60,000 nucleotides of DNA from assembly GCA_009746045.1 (NCBI GenBank), contig RPFO01000219.1, positions 408,501 through 468,500 of the forward strand. The letters run 5' to 3'. The position numbers were made by a program, and so were the translations under genes. The first letter of the stretch is position 1. Every line of letters begins with the position of its first letter. The notes beneath the pieces are model-generated. The model saw only the letters and a list, made by a program, of their open reading frames with translations. It searched no databases and was not told the DNA's origin. This stretch comes from Mesostigma viride (taxonomy: Eukaryota > Streptophyta > Mesostigmatophyceae > Mesostigmatales > Mesostigmataceae). This document shows positions 10,851-21,749 of the stretch, piece after piece.

Positions 10851-10937
10851 CGTTCTACCCTGCACAGGTCTGGGCGTAACTAGCACATGGGATGGCTAGG
10901 AATGTCCCGGTTGCATCATCCAAACATGGGTGTGAAT

Positions 10938-11159
10938 GGCTCTAGAGTCTAGAGTGGTGTGGCGATTCCGAAGCTCATCATTGATGATTGAATCCGGGCC
11001 ACCCCTCCAGAACACCTTGGGATTCTTAGGGTCTGGCAGTTGTGGCGGAGGTACTCCGGCCACAGGTCGCGTCGTTGCTGCTGCGCTGAGCGGGGGTCTG
11101 ACAGGTCGTCCAGCTAGCATCCAGGGGAGAATCGACAAGCCATGCTAGACTCTAGAGCC
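10938..11159. mobile_element. MITE-like inverted-repeat segment
   Basis: Perfect 15-bp inverted repeats GGCTCTAGAGTCTAG (10938-10952) and its reverse complement (11145-11159) bound 222 bp. Weak complementarity extends outward (TGTGA) and inward (TGG). No target duplication is obvious and no reading frame is recognised inside. It could be a small non-autonomous DNA transposon or a chance palindrome. Confidence 0.4.
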
Positions 11160-11499
11160 CTCACAATTAGTATGCCGGCAGTGTCGCGCACAAGCGAGCC
11201 CCTTATACACAAATGGTATTTATCCTAGTGAGTGAGACATATGCGAATGGTATTTTCACGTCCACATCGCATCGCTGCCTTACTCGCCCTCAGCGACGCA
11301 GACGTGCTACGCGTGCTGAAGCTCCGTAACGGACACGACGCACCGATTTGCCACCCTCGCAGCGGCCGGGTACGTTATGGAGGCTGCTTCGGATGAATGG
11401 CCTCAGTGGGAGCTTAATTAAAGATTGCCGACTTGCCTGACATCTTATTTCGTGCTCTCCTGAACTCGTTGAGCTGCCGGCGCCGGCCGGGCCATCGCC

Positions 11500-13205
11500 A
11501 GGCCAGCCCCAGCGGACGATGCTACCGATCTGTTGCAGCGCCGCGTGCAGTGTTACGACCACGACGGAAACCCATCTGAGACTCAACCAGGTGTGGGTCC
11601 AGCGCGGCGCGAAGCCTGTGCAGCATCATGAATGCGCATGAAGACCTTCAGCGCGGCGCTCTGGAGGCAGACACCCCGATAGTTACCGGGGTCTGACAGC
11701 AGCAGAGCCCTTCTTGTACAGCATGACGCGGATGGCCGTCTGCCACTCAGCAGGACACGGTTGCAGACGTACGCCAGCAGAAGCTCCCTCACCACCGGGT
11801 CAGGGGTCTGCAGCAGCTTAGCAGAAAGGTAGTCCGGCGGCACCGACTGCCGCGTCGAACCGCGCGCGAGGCGCCGTCCAATTCCTCCAAAGTGAAGGGG
11901 TGGACGACGTCGTTGGTGGCAAGGCAGCCCTCCTTCAAGGCGGGGACTTGGTAGTCCGCGGCCGGGGAGGGGGGCGCAGGCAGCGGGGGTGGTCCGGCAA
12001 CACCGAGACGGGCGGCGGTCTCAGGGTGAAGCGGCAGGGGGGGGGCGCGAGCCCCACCTGTCAAGGAAACATTGTAGGCCAACCAGCGGTCAAGGCTGAC
12101 CGGCGCGCCGTGCCGTCCCCCGTGTGCTCCACCGGGGTGCGCTGCCGCCGGCCGCCGAGCCGGTCGAGGTGGTACCACATGTCCTTGCCCTGGTTGCGAG
12201 CTTGGCAGGCCTTGGAATCCGTGATGCACTAGGCCGCCTCTGCACGTCCTGAGCGTGTGCGTAGGCCTCCACAAGGGCCGGGCGGCCTTGAGCACCGGTT
12301 TCAGCAGCGGGTCCGGCCGGTTACGATTGAGGCGGTGCCGGGCGGCGCCAAGACCCAGTTGGGGTCCTGGCGTTAGAGCGGGCCGGGGCGGCGGCGGGGC
12401 ATGACCGGCAGGTGCCGGGCCTCCAGCAACGGGGCGCGGGCCGCAAAGCCCACAAAAATGGCGGCGTTGGAAGCACCCTGGGCCAGCGCGTCGACGTCCG
12501 CCTGGGCGTCCAGGGCCTCCAGGTGCGCCGGTCGGCACAGGTCCGTTCCGCTCGTGCTCGGCGTCCGTCCAGTCGATCCTCAGGATCCCCCCGGACCAGG
12601 CGTAGAGCAGACCAATCAAGACGGGCCACTGGGGCGCGGCGCTCGGGGACATGGAACCGGAGCCGAATGGTCACTCGCACCAACACGGTGGTCAGAGCAC
12701 ACCGTGGGTGGGTCGAACACTCGGGTGTCCAGAACCGAAGTGCACCTGGGCTGCCGTACCACCACGTAGTCCAGATAGGCCTGACGGTTGTTAGGGCCCC
12801 CAAAAGTGACCAAGTCCTGTAAGGGACGTTGGAAGTGGCAGTTGACAGCAACCATCCCGCTATCCCGCAAAAAGGCAGAAAACAAGGGGGTGTTGTCGTT
12901 AATTAGCCGGCAGCCGTGCCGGCAGGCACAAAGCTGACTGCCAGCAGTGCCCACGGGGAGTGTGGCGTTGGCGTCAAGCAGCATAACCAAGAAGTGGCGG
13001 GCCGGGGTGGCCCCTCAAGGCTATGCAAGTCCTCGAGGAACTTCTGGTGTTCCAACGGAGGTAGACCACTATGGGGTGCATAACCCACCCCAACGGTGAG
13101 GTGGTGTTTAGACCGCCCCTCAGCTGAGGTGAAATGTGCCACCATAAGGCGCGGGGTTAGAAACTTCAGCGTGCTGAGGCTGGCAGCTGCCAGCGGCAAA
13201 CACAA
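11500..13205 (-). pseudogene. LINE copy 3, inverted 5' part (endonuclease to reverse transcriptase start)
   Basis: Read on the minus strand from 13205 downward, the segment gives VGVGYAPHSG, MLLDANATLP, LDYVVVRQP and SDHR of the EEP domain, then GKDMWYHLDRLGG matching GKGAWFWYKRLGH of copy 2, then DPGNYRGVCLQSAALKV and GFRRGRNT of the reverse transcriptase at about 11560. Several frame changes and stops break it. It is more diverged from copy 2 than copy 1 is. Its 5'-most end at 13205 abuts a plus-strand 3' fragment of the same family, so both probably belong to a single inverted insertion. Confidence 0.75.
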
Positions 13206-14010
13206 AAGGCCAACGCCACCTTGGCCTGGGCAGGCATGAGAAGCAAGACCTGTTCAAAAACCTGGTTCTCCCGGTGCTCACTTACGGCGCCGAGACGTGG
13301 ACCCTCACATACGCCCTCGAGAATAAATTGGAAGTCGCTGTCACCAACATTAACACCAACATCGATTAGTCTCGTGTCCCCATTAATTAATTAGTCACTG
13401 GTCAACATGTACGTTGAGATCCATTCTCAGAGTAGGATATGCAGTGCACATCCGTAGAGAATTGCATGGATTTGTATCTGGGCATGCCACTTACTACTAG
13501 CACTATCAATGACCGTAGATTATGTACAGAGAATCGGGCACTTGGCTTGCACCAACCAGCTAGGCATGTCGATCGCGGGGCCCAACCGCAGGGCTGCGGC
13601 CCGCACAGCCAGGTAGGCATATCCTTAAACGTGGGACGGGCCCAGCGATCTGATCCGGGCGGCGCCGGGCTGCCCGCACGTTCAAGGAGAAGCTAGTAGA
13701 GGACATGAGGGGCTCAGGCCTCTCAGTGATATGGAAAATGAGATGCAGAACAAGGCCATCTGGGACCAGGTTGTTGAGGACAATGATCCCCCCCCAGTGG
13801 GAAAGAACTGAGCGCGTCACCCGTCATGGGAAGAACGCCCGGCGTGAACGCTAGAGCGTGGCACTCACTGCTACGTGGCATGTCCCTTGGTTTGTTAGTT
13901 TAGGCATGCATTAGATAGATACAATAGTACCGGTAGGATTGTTTGTCCATCCATCCATTCATTGGGGTTAATACTCCGAGACACCGCAACGAGAGCACGT
14001 GTTTAATTAA
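13206..14010 (+). pseudogene. LINE copy 3, 3' part with tail
   Basis: It begins at the block KQDLFKNLVLPVLTYGAETW (about 13240-13310), continues through a disrupted RSILRVGY and a GHATYY stretch, a decayed C-terminus, GGAAGAACGCCCGGCG, a GATAGAT stretch, a short CCAT tract and a diverged hairpin module near 13960-14000. An insertion of about 60 bp containing TTAATTAATT near 13340-13400 interrupts the coding part. No intact frame remains. Confidence 0.7.
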
Positions 14011-14090
14011 GTAATATGGGCCAAGTTGAACATGGATAGGTACCCTTCATATGGACCAACTAAGTTGACCATGGATAGGCACCTTTCATG
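14005..14090. repeat. Two-copy tandem repeat, about 44 bp
   Basis: The pattern AAGTTGA.CATGGATAGG followed by CACC or TACCC and TTTCAT appears twice in direct orientation immediately downstream of the LINE copy 3 tail. Confidence 0.7.
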
Positions 14091-14181
14091 TAAACCGCCA
14101 AAATGCTCATAACCCGAAAACTTTGATAGGGGAAGGAGTTCTCAGCAGACAGTTGAGGCGTGGTAAATAGACACAGCCCCC

Positions 14182-14820
14182 TCATCTGTAACTGTTTACC
14201 CGCGAGGAGGTGTCCATACCCATCTTTTCAAGTTTCTCGGCAGAGCTCAAGCCCAGTTCAGCGTTGTTCAAGTACTCCCACATCCGGGCCGCAGCTTCCC
14301 CGATGTCTTTAGGCTTCTCCCGGCAGGAATCTTCGACTCTGCACGTGTCGTCGTAATCAGAAGTACCACGAAGCGCGGCGTTCGCCATCTGCACGCCCAA
14401 CGAATGGGGAAAGGTAAAACGGAGACAGGCCGGTCTCGGTAAAAAAGGATGTTTGCATAACTAAAACTAAACAATCCAAAAGGGAAACGTGCTCTGTCAC
14501 GGCCTAACACGTAATGCTTAACTCACTTGTTTCCGTCTTTCAGCTTGTCTGTCAATTGACTTGAATCCTGCTGCCATAGCAGCGTCTACGTCGCGTATCC
14601 TTTGAGCTGCAGCTTCATCGACGGCAACGACTGAGATCGCCGTACCGGGCGGCGGCGAGGCAAGCGGGAGAACAACACAGGCGCCGAACCCCAACAGAGC
14701 AGCGCGCCTTGGGACTGCAAGAGCACTGTGCCGATCAAAAGTCCTTCTCTTTGCGTCTCCGTCCGTGGCTTTTTGTGGAATAGCAATGACCGCGCAGGGA
14801 TACGAGCAAATGCGTGACAT
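14182..14820 (-). CDS. Putative thylakoid-lumen protein with twin-arginine signal (two exons)
   Basis: Exon 1 is 14820-14527 and exon 2 is 14388-14182 on the minus strand; the 138-bp intron has a consensus donor GTGAGT and ends CAG, and the join is in phase, giving 166 residues. Residues 37-52 read PRRAALLGFGACVVLP: a twin arginine followed by a hydrophobic core and then small residues and prolines, the layout of a Tat-type thylakoid transfer signal behind a Ser/Ala/Arg-rich chloroplast transit region. The predicted mature part is about 100 residues, acidic, mostly helical by eye, with a Cys pair in DTCRVEDSCREK. I do not recognise the family; small lumenal photosystem subunits have this size, but no match is claimed. 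An additional 3' exon is possible, because the stop lies soon after a potential donor. Unlike its surroundings, it is not repetitive. Confidence 0.45.
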
Positions 14821-17800
14821 GGTTGCAATTTGCGTCCAAATGGGACTGGACACTACTGCATTCAGGATTGGCGGCCTATATGAAAGGCAATCCGGCTCTC
14901 AAGCCACGTGATATGTGGGGGCGTGGATCTAGGCCAAGCTATAATCCACCTTGGGATGATAGCTGTTTACGTAGTAAGGGAAACCGTCAGGTCAGCAAAT
15001 TGCAATGGCAGCATGCAAATCAGCAAATACAGTATAAATGAGTATCGTTCGCGCGACACAGTTGGCGTCTGGACTCAGGCGAAGCCATGCCACCTGGACA
15101 ACGATTAGTTAGTAAGTTAGATGAATGCCACGTGGACAACAGTAGGTCATGATCATCATCATGACCTCCGAGAAGGCGAGGATCTAAAAAGATGGACCTA
15201 CTGGACCGTATAATGAGGGTTCGTGACCCATTACAGTCCTTCACGCCTTAAGTTGGGTTGGAGGTTTTATAAGGGGCCAACTGAAGGTGTGAACCCACTA
15301 CTACAAAGGCGTGACTGAATCTACTTAATTGTACTTATTTGAACTTAAGATACTAAGACCTACTATTATAAATGGGAGGGTCCCATAGAAATATATCAAA
15401 ACTTACCCCCCCTAATAACTACAGAAATGCAACTGACAACCACTGACTGAATGATGTTTGGGGACCATAAACATTGATGATGTTTGGGCATGCATACCAC
15501 AACTTGTTGGGGGTACTACCCCCAGCCATACACCGGCTATGAGCTAAAAATAGAAAAAAACGCTGTCCGGGGCACATCTTGCCCAGAACAGTGGGAGAAC
15601 CAGTTGCATGAAAAAAGCACAACCCATATAAAAATGTCATGGGACATCGTTTCTACCTAATTGGATCAACAAAATCAGCACATCCCTTTGAATTATTAAT
15701 TTTTGGGCCAAAAATACGCTTTTTTAGGCGGGGCGTCCCCATACACTGACTCATACACATCAATTAGGCCTGAAAAGCACAAGTCAAATTCTGTCATGAC
15801 CATAGAAGGCACTGTCAAAGTTTGGTGGCATTCTGAGCTCAGCTGCAGCAGTTATTAATTTTGGCAGTTGGCCACCTGTGCAGACGCTAAGGAAGGCATT
15901 AGTGAGTATTAAGGCACACTAACACTTCCTATGCCATCCAAAAGGCTCCTGACCATGCCCAATTCGACCACAATGTACAAGGAGGTGGCTGGGCACGTCA
16001 TGTGCGCTTGCCTTACCTCGACACGGGCAACCTGTTGCGTGTGTGCACAACAATGAGGCAGGTAGCTCAACATGCCTAGCCAACACTTCTAAAGCATATT
16101 CCAGGTTTATGGTGTGGGCATCATCCCAAAACCAAGCTCAAACACACCCGGCCCTAGAAAGCCATATCCACTAATTGCCCAACAAGGGTAACAACAGACA
16201 GTCCACAGAGAAAGCAGAACTATCATACATGCTGCTTGCCAAGGCTTCTTACCATGGTTACCTTGCCTTGCTAGCATATGAATTAGGGCTCTCCCATTTT
16301 AGTGGGAGAAAGGCCAACAAGACAACGATAACCCCTACCTACGTGCAGTTCCACCCATGCAGTATGCCCCTCAGAAAAACCACTGCCACCTTTCTTTCCA
16401 GCGCAAATTGTTTGCCAAGAAACAAACTCAAGCTTGTGAGCCTCTAACCACAATGAAGCCTCTGCTAAGAAAGGCCGCGTCAATATTCACACAAAACTGA
16501 GTGCTGTTAGCAATCTCCTTCCAAGAAACCACTCAGCAAATCCCTGACAACTTGACGATATGCCACGGTCACGCTTTGATACATCCCAGCCATGCAACGT
16601 ACATAAAAACCACTGAAAGGTGCCAGGAATCTGGCGATGCGCAGCACGGAATGGCATTATACCTGGCGCGAACTGGACGGAAAGAAGCCGAAAACTTGCG
16701 TTGATAACCCATAAAGGAAGCGAAACATTCATAGGGTCACGTTGATCACACGATCGTACCATTACCGGAATTGTCCTTCGCCCAGCGGCGCAAGAAAGAA
16801 CAACCTTCCATGGAATAATAAGACGCGCATCCCGCGAGCCTGGAGAGTGTCTTACCGATCATGACGGAAATCTTGCCGAAACCCAGCAAATTTTTTAAAG
16901 CTTTACCAATAACGATTTAAACGCATCCTTGACGCTAGGTAAAGCCCATAAAACCTGACAATCACCGCCGCCAGCGTGCATTCTAATTTATTCCTCTCGA
17001 CGAAAACATCAGATTGGACCCCCGTGGCGATGATCATCAATAAAATCATCGACACTGCAAAAAACGCGAACTCTACGAAGTAGTATCATTTACTCATCGT
17101 CTTTAAGATTCGCTCAGTTTCTCTGCATTCCGCGAGCTATCTTTTTCTACTCTGCCTGAAAGCACGTCGCCATGGCCAGCTCCGGTAGGGGTGCGCGCCC
17201 CGTGCACCACTTTTTCACGGTACGGACGGGTACCGCGAATTTTTCGGCGCCAAAATATTCGCGCCGGGACCGTCCCCTTAAGCTTTTCAGTTGCCTTTGC
17301 ACCGTGTGCAGTTCTTGCCGGACGTTTGGAATCATGGCAACTGAATGCCATGACTCAGTGGCTAACGTGAATATGACTGACTATAGCTAGACCTTTTCAG
17401 TGGTTTTCCATTTGCGGGTATTTCCTCGTAAATGGTGGGAGAGCGATCGCAGCAATGGTGCTCACCACTAGACACTCCCGGCCAATTAGGCTCGAAACAC
17501 ACGCCCTGATCAAGCATGCTGTTTCCAGCCCCACGTCTACTAGGTCATCTAGTCGCTCTACACGTAAGCCAGCCATAATTTCAATGCACAACGCTACACA
17601 TTTCCATCACCATTCATATACATCATCCTGAACGACTCGAACACGCGGACAACTGATAACGGCAGGCTCGAGCTACCATGGTCCGGATTCTCCCGATTTC
17701 TGGCCTGCGCTGGTTGTCTCATTGATACTATTATAAACTTCCTTGAACTTAGATCGGGCAAGATCATCTGCGACCGCGTGAACACAACTTTAAGCCGACC

Positions 17801-18835
17801 CAACTAAATTAAGGCGTGAATCGAATAGTACCAACGCATGCCGTATAGTAGTGATACGACTTGACCCTGGCCCCGCAGCAACAACGGCGACGCGAGCTAT
17901 GCCGGCCGACCTACCTTCAGCTCCGGCAGAGCGCAGGGGGGAAACCGGTCTACTGGAGGGGGGCGGTCATCCACGTTGACCACAAGCCCTGGCAGGCATG
18001 CACCTCCTGCCACCCCAGCAACCTCAGTCTAGGGAATATATAACAGCAGTGTAGATTAGTTAGGCTTAGCCTAGTATGTGGCCTACGCGCATGTGCGCCC
18101 ATAATCATGGCCCCCATGGATGGCGCCTCAGAATTAAGCCAAGCCCTGCCTATAATTTGGGACCCCCATGAATGTTGCATTATAAGCATTTAGCCACGCC
18201 GCTCTGCCTAATATGCAGAGAGTTGCTCTCTGTTGAGAAGCCATGCCCTAGCTCTTGTATAGCCATCACATCAATCCGAAAACCCATTTTCTTCCCCTGG
18301 AAAATATTTGGAGATGGAATAATGGTCAGTTTGACCTCAAATTTGGCACCAAGGTTCCTTATCAGATAATATCTTATGATGCCATGTGGTCAAAAATTTT
18401 TTTGGGAGTTGGCAGCATGGTAACATGGTGACATTTGCTAGCAAAAAATACCGTATTTTCAGCACTTTCTGGCATGTATGCATATATAATGACATCAAAT
18501 GAACTCAGTTGGGCCTGGAACTTTGCACATGTTCTAAACACATCCCATGCAGCATGCCCACAAAGTTTCAGGCTGGTTGGATGACAAATTGGTGACAAAT
18601 GCTAGCATAAATACCCAAAAAATGCAGTTTTTCATGGTTTTTTAAGGGTTTTATCACACATAGGGAAGGCCCACACTAAATCACTAATCGAAAATTACTT
18701 GGGAAATGTTGTCTCGGGCTGATGGACATGTGTGCCCCTCAATTGCGGAGTTAAATTGGATGTATAATTGAATGAAATACATTATTACATTCCATGCATC
18801 GATGCTCGAGTCATCGCGATATCTGAATATCTTAC
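14821..18835. other. Unassigned region, no convincing gene
   Basis: Open frames here are 90 codons or shorter, overlap on both strands and show no recognisable motif. Small structures seen are a perfect hairpin AGGTCATGAT/ATCATGACCT at 15144-15167 and AT-rich stretches. A region near 18430-18650 recalls the 172-bp repeat of the 36-3903 element (shared TTTGCTAGCA, ATCAAATGA, CTGGA.TTTG and CTAAAC blocks), as if two very decayed copies were present. Old transposon relics are likely but cannot be delimited by eye. Confidence 0.5.
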
Positions 18836-19510
18836 ATAATTACAGACCCATCAATTGGAAGATCAGAAAGCTCCAGTGCATCTGCTCTACGACCGGACGT
18901 CTCAATCGTACGTAGTGCTTTCGAGTTATAATTACCCTCAATGTATGTCTGGAAAATCCACGTGCAGGCAGTGTCAAATGCATGGTATATGAACTAGTTA
19001 TGTACATGTCAAGATGATGACAGTCAAGCGAGGCCATACATGTTGACGGACAAGTGAGCCTGTAGACCTACGTCGATCCCCAGTTCCTCGATGTCGTGCG
19101 CAGCCCCGATATCATCAGATTTCCAATCCCCAACGGCCGTCGGCTCCGCAAAATCCACGTTCGCGATTAAACAGTGCAACCGCGAGGGCCGTTCTAACTT
19201 GTAATCCACCTATATAATGGGCTCCGTCTCGTCACCGTGCGTTCGCATCAACAGGACAGCCACGGGTGTCGCGACGTCTCGGACGCTGTGCACTACACGC
19301 ATCATCTCGGTCATCGCAGCCGTCGAGCACGTCACAAGCATCAATTATTCTCTGGACGAATTCTCGTGACCGTGTTGATATTAATGTCTGCCAACTTCAC
19401 GACTGTGAACAGCAGCCTCACGCACGTCCGGTCCATCCGACTCCGTCAGGCGGTGTTGCGAATGGCGTCCTGCGTGCAAAAACCAGTACATGAAGGACAA
19501 TAATGTTAGC
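18836..19510 (-). pseudogene. Possible multi-exon gene or gene relic, unknown function
   Basis: Three adjoining minus-strand stretches look protein-like in composition. One contains VRDVATPVAVLLMRTHGDE; after an in-frame TAG near 19210 comes DYKLERPSRLHCLIANVDF and a run rich in Asp and Glu ending near 19024; a further segment at about 18990-18838 contains WIFQTYIEGNYNSKAL and ends SDLPIDGSVIM before a TAA. Short introns or frameshifts would be needed to connect them. I do not recognise the protein. It could be a decayed host gene or part of a mobile element. Confidence 0.25.
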
Positions 19511-20180
19511 CCGTTAGACAGATTTGTCTGTGGTTCCGCTTACAGCAGTACTAATCACCCGTTACGCGGATTTCGGGCAAGTGGGTATCCTCCTACATTA
19601 CATGTATCCAATTATGGACGGGAGATTTAAAATGGGAAACAAGTATCAGCGAACCCAGAATCAAGGTATCCACGCAACGGTTTTGAATAAACGGCTATGT
19701 ACATATAGACACAATGAACTGAACAAAACTTTAGTAGCTCACTCGTCGTTCACTTGTTAGTCGTAACGGAGGCAGTCATTCAGTCAGTTTGCAAGTTCAG
19801 TTGGCAAGTACGGAAACACACGCAAGTGCGTAACGGAGGCAGTCAGTCAGTCAGTTTGCAAGTGCAGTTGGCAAGTACGGACCACCAACCGCGTGTGTAC
19901 GTCCATGATATCGCAATAATATAATCAAGAATAACAGGGAACGGTTAACGTATCCTTTACGCAGCTTTTTCGTTCAGGGCATGTTGAAATAACGAAAGTG
20001 GGGTCAGGTGTTCGAACCTCCAAGTGCCGAATTTTTTACGAACCAGCGCATTCACGAACCTTGCACTGGGGACGCGGTGGACGTGTACCATTACCCCGGC
20101 CTAATTCTAGCATTGTACACAAGGGGCGGTGGCTAGCAGTAAAGAAGGGCATCCTAGTCATAACGCTGGGCAAGTTTGAA
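19511..20180. other. Unassigned spacer with a 65-bp tandem duplication
   Basis: A segment of the form CGTAACGGAGGCAGTCA... ...CAGTTGGCAAGTACGGA occurs at about 19764-19816 and again at 19829-19880, spacing 65 bp. Nothing else is recognised in this stretch. Confidence 0.7.
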
Positions 20181-21035
20181 AGCACCAACGGCCGTTGAGT
20201 AGGAAAAAAAAAGAGCAGGAGAAGAGCACGTCGACGTTTCAACAGCAAGACAAAAATATTAAACCCCGAGTACCAATGAAAATGCTTTCATGCATGTCCA
20301 CCCCGACGAGGCACAAATTCATGCATGCCCACCCCGACGAGGCACAAATTAATGAACGACAGATTTCTCACCCCCCCCCGGCACATGGAACAAGTGCCAT
20401 CGCACGCACACACATTGTAGACAGGGTTATGAGAGTTTCGAGAGTCCAACGGCCGTTGGCTCGGAGAAATTGACAGTACACCCGTAAAGACATTAAAATT
20501 ATCACTTTGTTGTCTTATGTGTGCCTTGTCATTTCCCAAGGTCAAAAGCCGTCAACTTCTGCACCTCTTGTCCCTCCCACCCGTACGCACTAAGCATGCC
20601 CACCTTACACTACCACATGTGGCTCTTGAGAAAACTCCCCCCGACGATGCACATGTGCCATCTCACGCACACACCTTCAGACAAGGCTATCAGTTTTTCG
20701 GAGTCCAACGGCCGTTGGCTCCGAGAAATGCTGTTACAACTCAAAATTACAATGGTGACATCCACGAGCTAGTGGTACGCCGAACAAGTGCTTGTATGAC
20801 ATATGGCGACTGCCCGTGAGGAAAAGTCCACCACCACACACGGTCAGTTTTTTGAGTCCAACGGCCGTTGGCTCCGAGAAATGCTGTTACAACGCAAAAT
20901 TACAATGGTGACATACATGAGCTAGTGGTACGCCGAACAAGTGCTTGTATGACATATGGCGACTGCCCGTGAGGAAAAGTCCACCACCACACACGGACAG
21001 TTTTTTGACTCCAACGCAAGAACAGACGTAATGCA
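20181..21035. repeat. Diverged tandem repeats carrying the palindrome CAACGGCCGTTG
   Basis: The 12-bp palindrome occurs at 20186, 20447, 20706 and 20859, with a degenerate fifth site at 21011. Spacings are 261, 259, 153 and 152 bp. The last two units share almost all of their roughly 150 bp (GAGAAATGCTGTTACAAC through CCACCACCACACACGG). A 34-bp duplication containing CCACCCCGACGAGGCACAAA lies at 20296-20350. Confidence 0.85.
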
Positions 21036-21433
21036 CACCAAGTGACCAAGTGGCAAGATAAAAACACCCTTGCCAATCTCTACCCACAAAAACTTAGCCC
21101 CGAAATCCGTAGCCCCGAAATCCGTAATTGATTTGTACATTGTAGATGACAATGCAGCGATCACATGTATTCTGAAACCAACACGTTTTTACCTAGTTAT
21201 CATGGTAACCAATTTATGGTTACCTAGTTATCCATGGCTAGAAAGTTGTTGTAAATACACGATGTGGCCACACACGCCATAGATGAAAATCATAACCAGC
21301 TCACGCACATGATCATGGAAGGGGACTCTATTGATCTCAAAAAAGAAAGCTCAAGACACCCTACACCCTACACCATACATCCTACAACCTACACCCTTAA
21401 CTCTCCACCCTTAGCTTACGTGACCTTTTTTTC

Positions 21434-21501
21434 GGAGAAATGTCCGAGTGGAATGCTATGTATGGGGTAACTTTCCCAAGGGTTCGAATCCCTCTTTCTC
21501 C
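21434..21501 (+). tRNA. tRNA-Ser-like relic lacking an anticodon arm
   Basis: A 68-nt stretch begins GGAGAAATGTCCGAGTGG and ends GGGTTCGAATCCC plus TCTTTCTCC. The 7-bp acceptor stem GGAGAAA/TTTCTCC, a D-arm start typical of serine tRNAs, a long variable arm (TGGGG/TCCCA) and a T-arm with TTCGAAT are all visible. Between the D-arm and the variable arm there are only a few bases, so there is no anticodon arm. Sequence style resembles plastid tRNA-Ser. It is presumably a pseudo-tRNA of plastid origin or a tRNA-derived repeat. Confidence 0.55.
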
Positions 21502-21608
21502 ATTAGAGTTTTGTTTAGCTTCTATTCTCGTCTACACATAATTCACACGAAGTACGCTTGCAAATACTTTATTACTATTTTGTTTGATATACTACACTAA
21601 TATTATAA

Positions 21609-21749
21609 TTGTTGTGTGTGTGTGTTGTTCACGTGTGCGTGTGTGTGTTGTGTGTGTTGTGTGTGTTGTGCGTGTGCGTGTGCGTGTGCGTGTGCGTGTG
21701 TGTGTGTATATAATTTTTTGTTGTGTGTGTGTGTTGTGTGTTGTACGTG
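21609..21749. repeat. GT/GCGT microsatellite at the edge of the minisatellite
   Basis: Alternating purine-pyrimidine DNA (GTGTGT, GTGCGT, GTTGTGT units) forms the left border of the 40-bp array. Such alternation is favourable for left-handed DNA, which is general knowledge and not shown here. Confidence 0.9.

Noticed and set aside
11789-12652. 287-codon minus-strand frame as a separate gene
   Set aside because: It overlaps the decayed LINE copy 3 and only partly follows the LINE frame; the Pro/Arg/Gly-rich part is the GC-rich linker read out of frame.
16175-17803. Several frames of 60 to 90 codons on both strands
   Set aside because: Composition is random-like, no motifs, and no consistent exon structure could be drawn.
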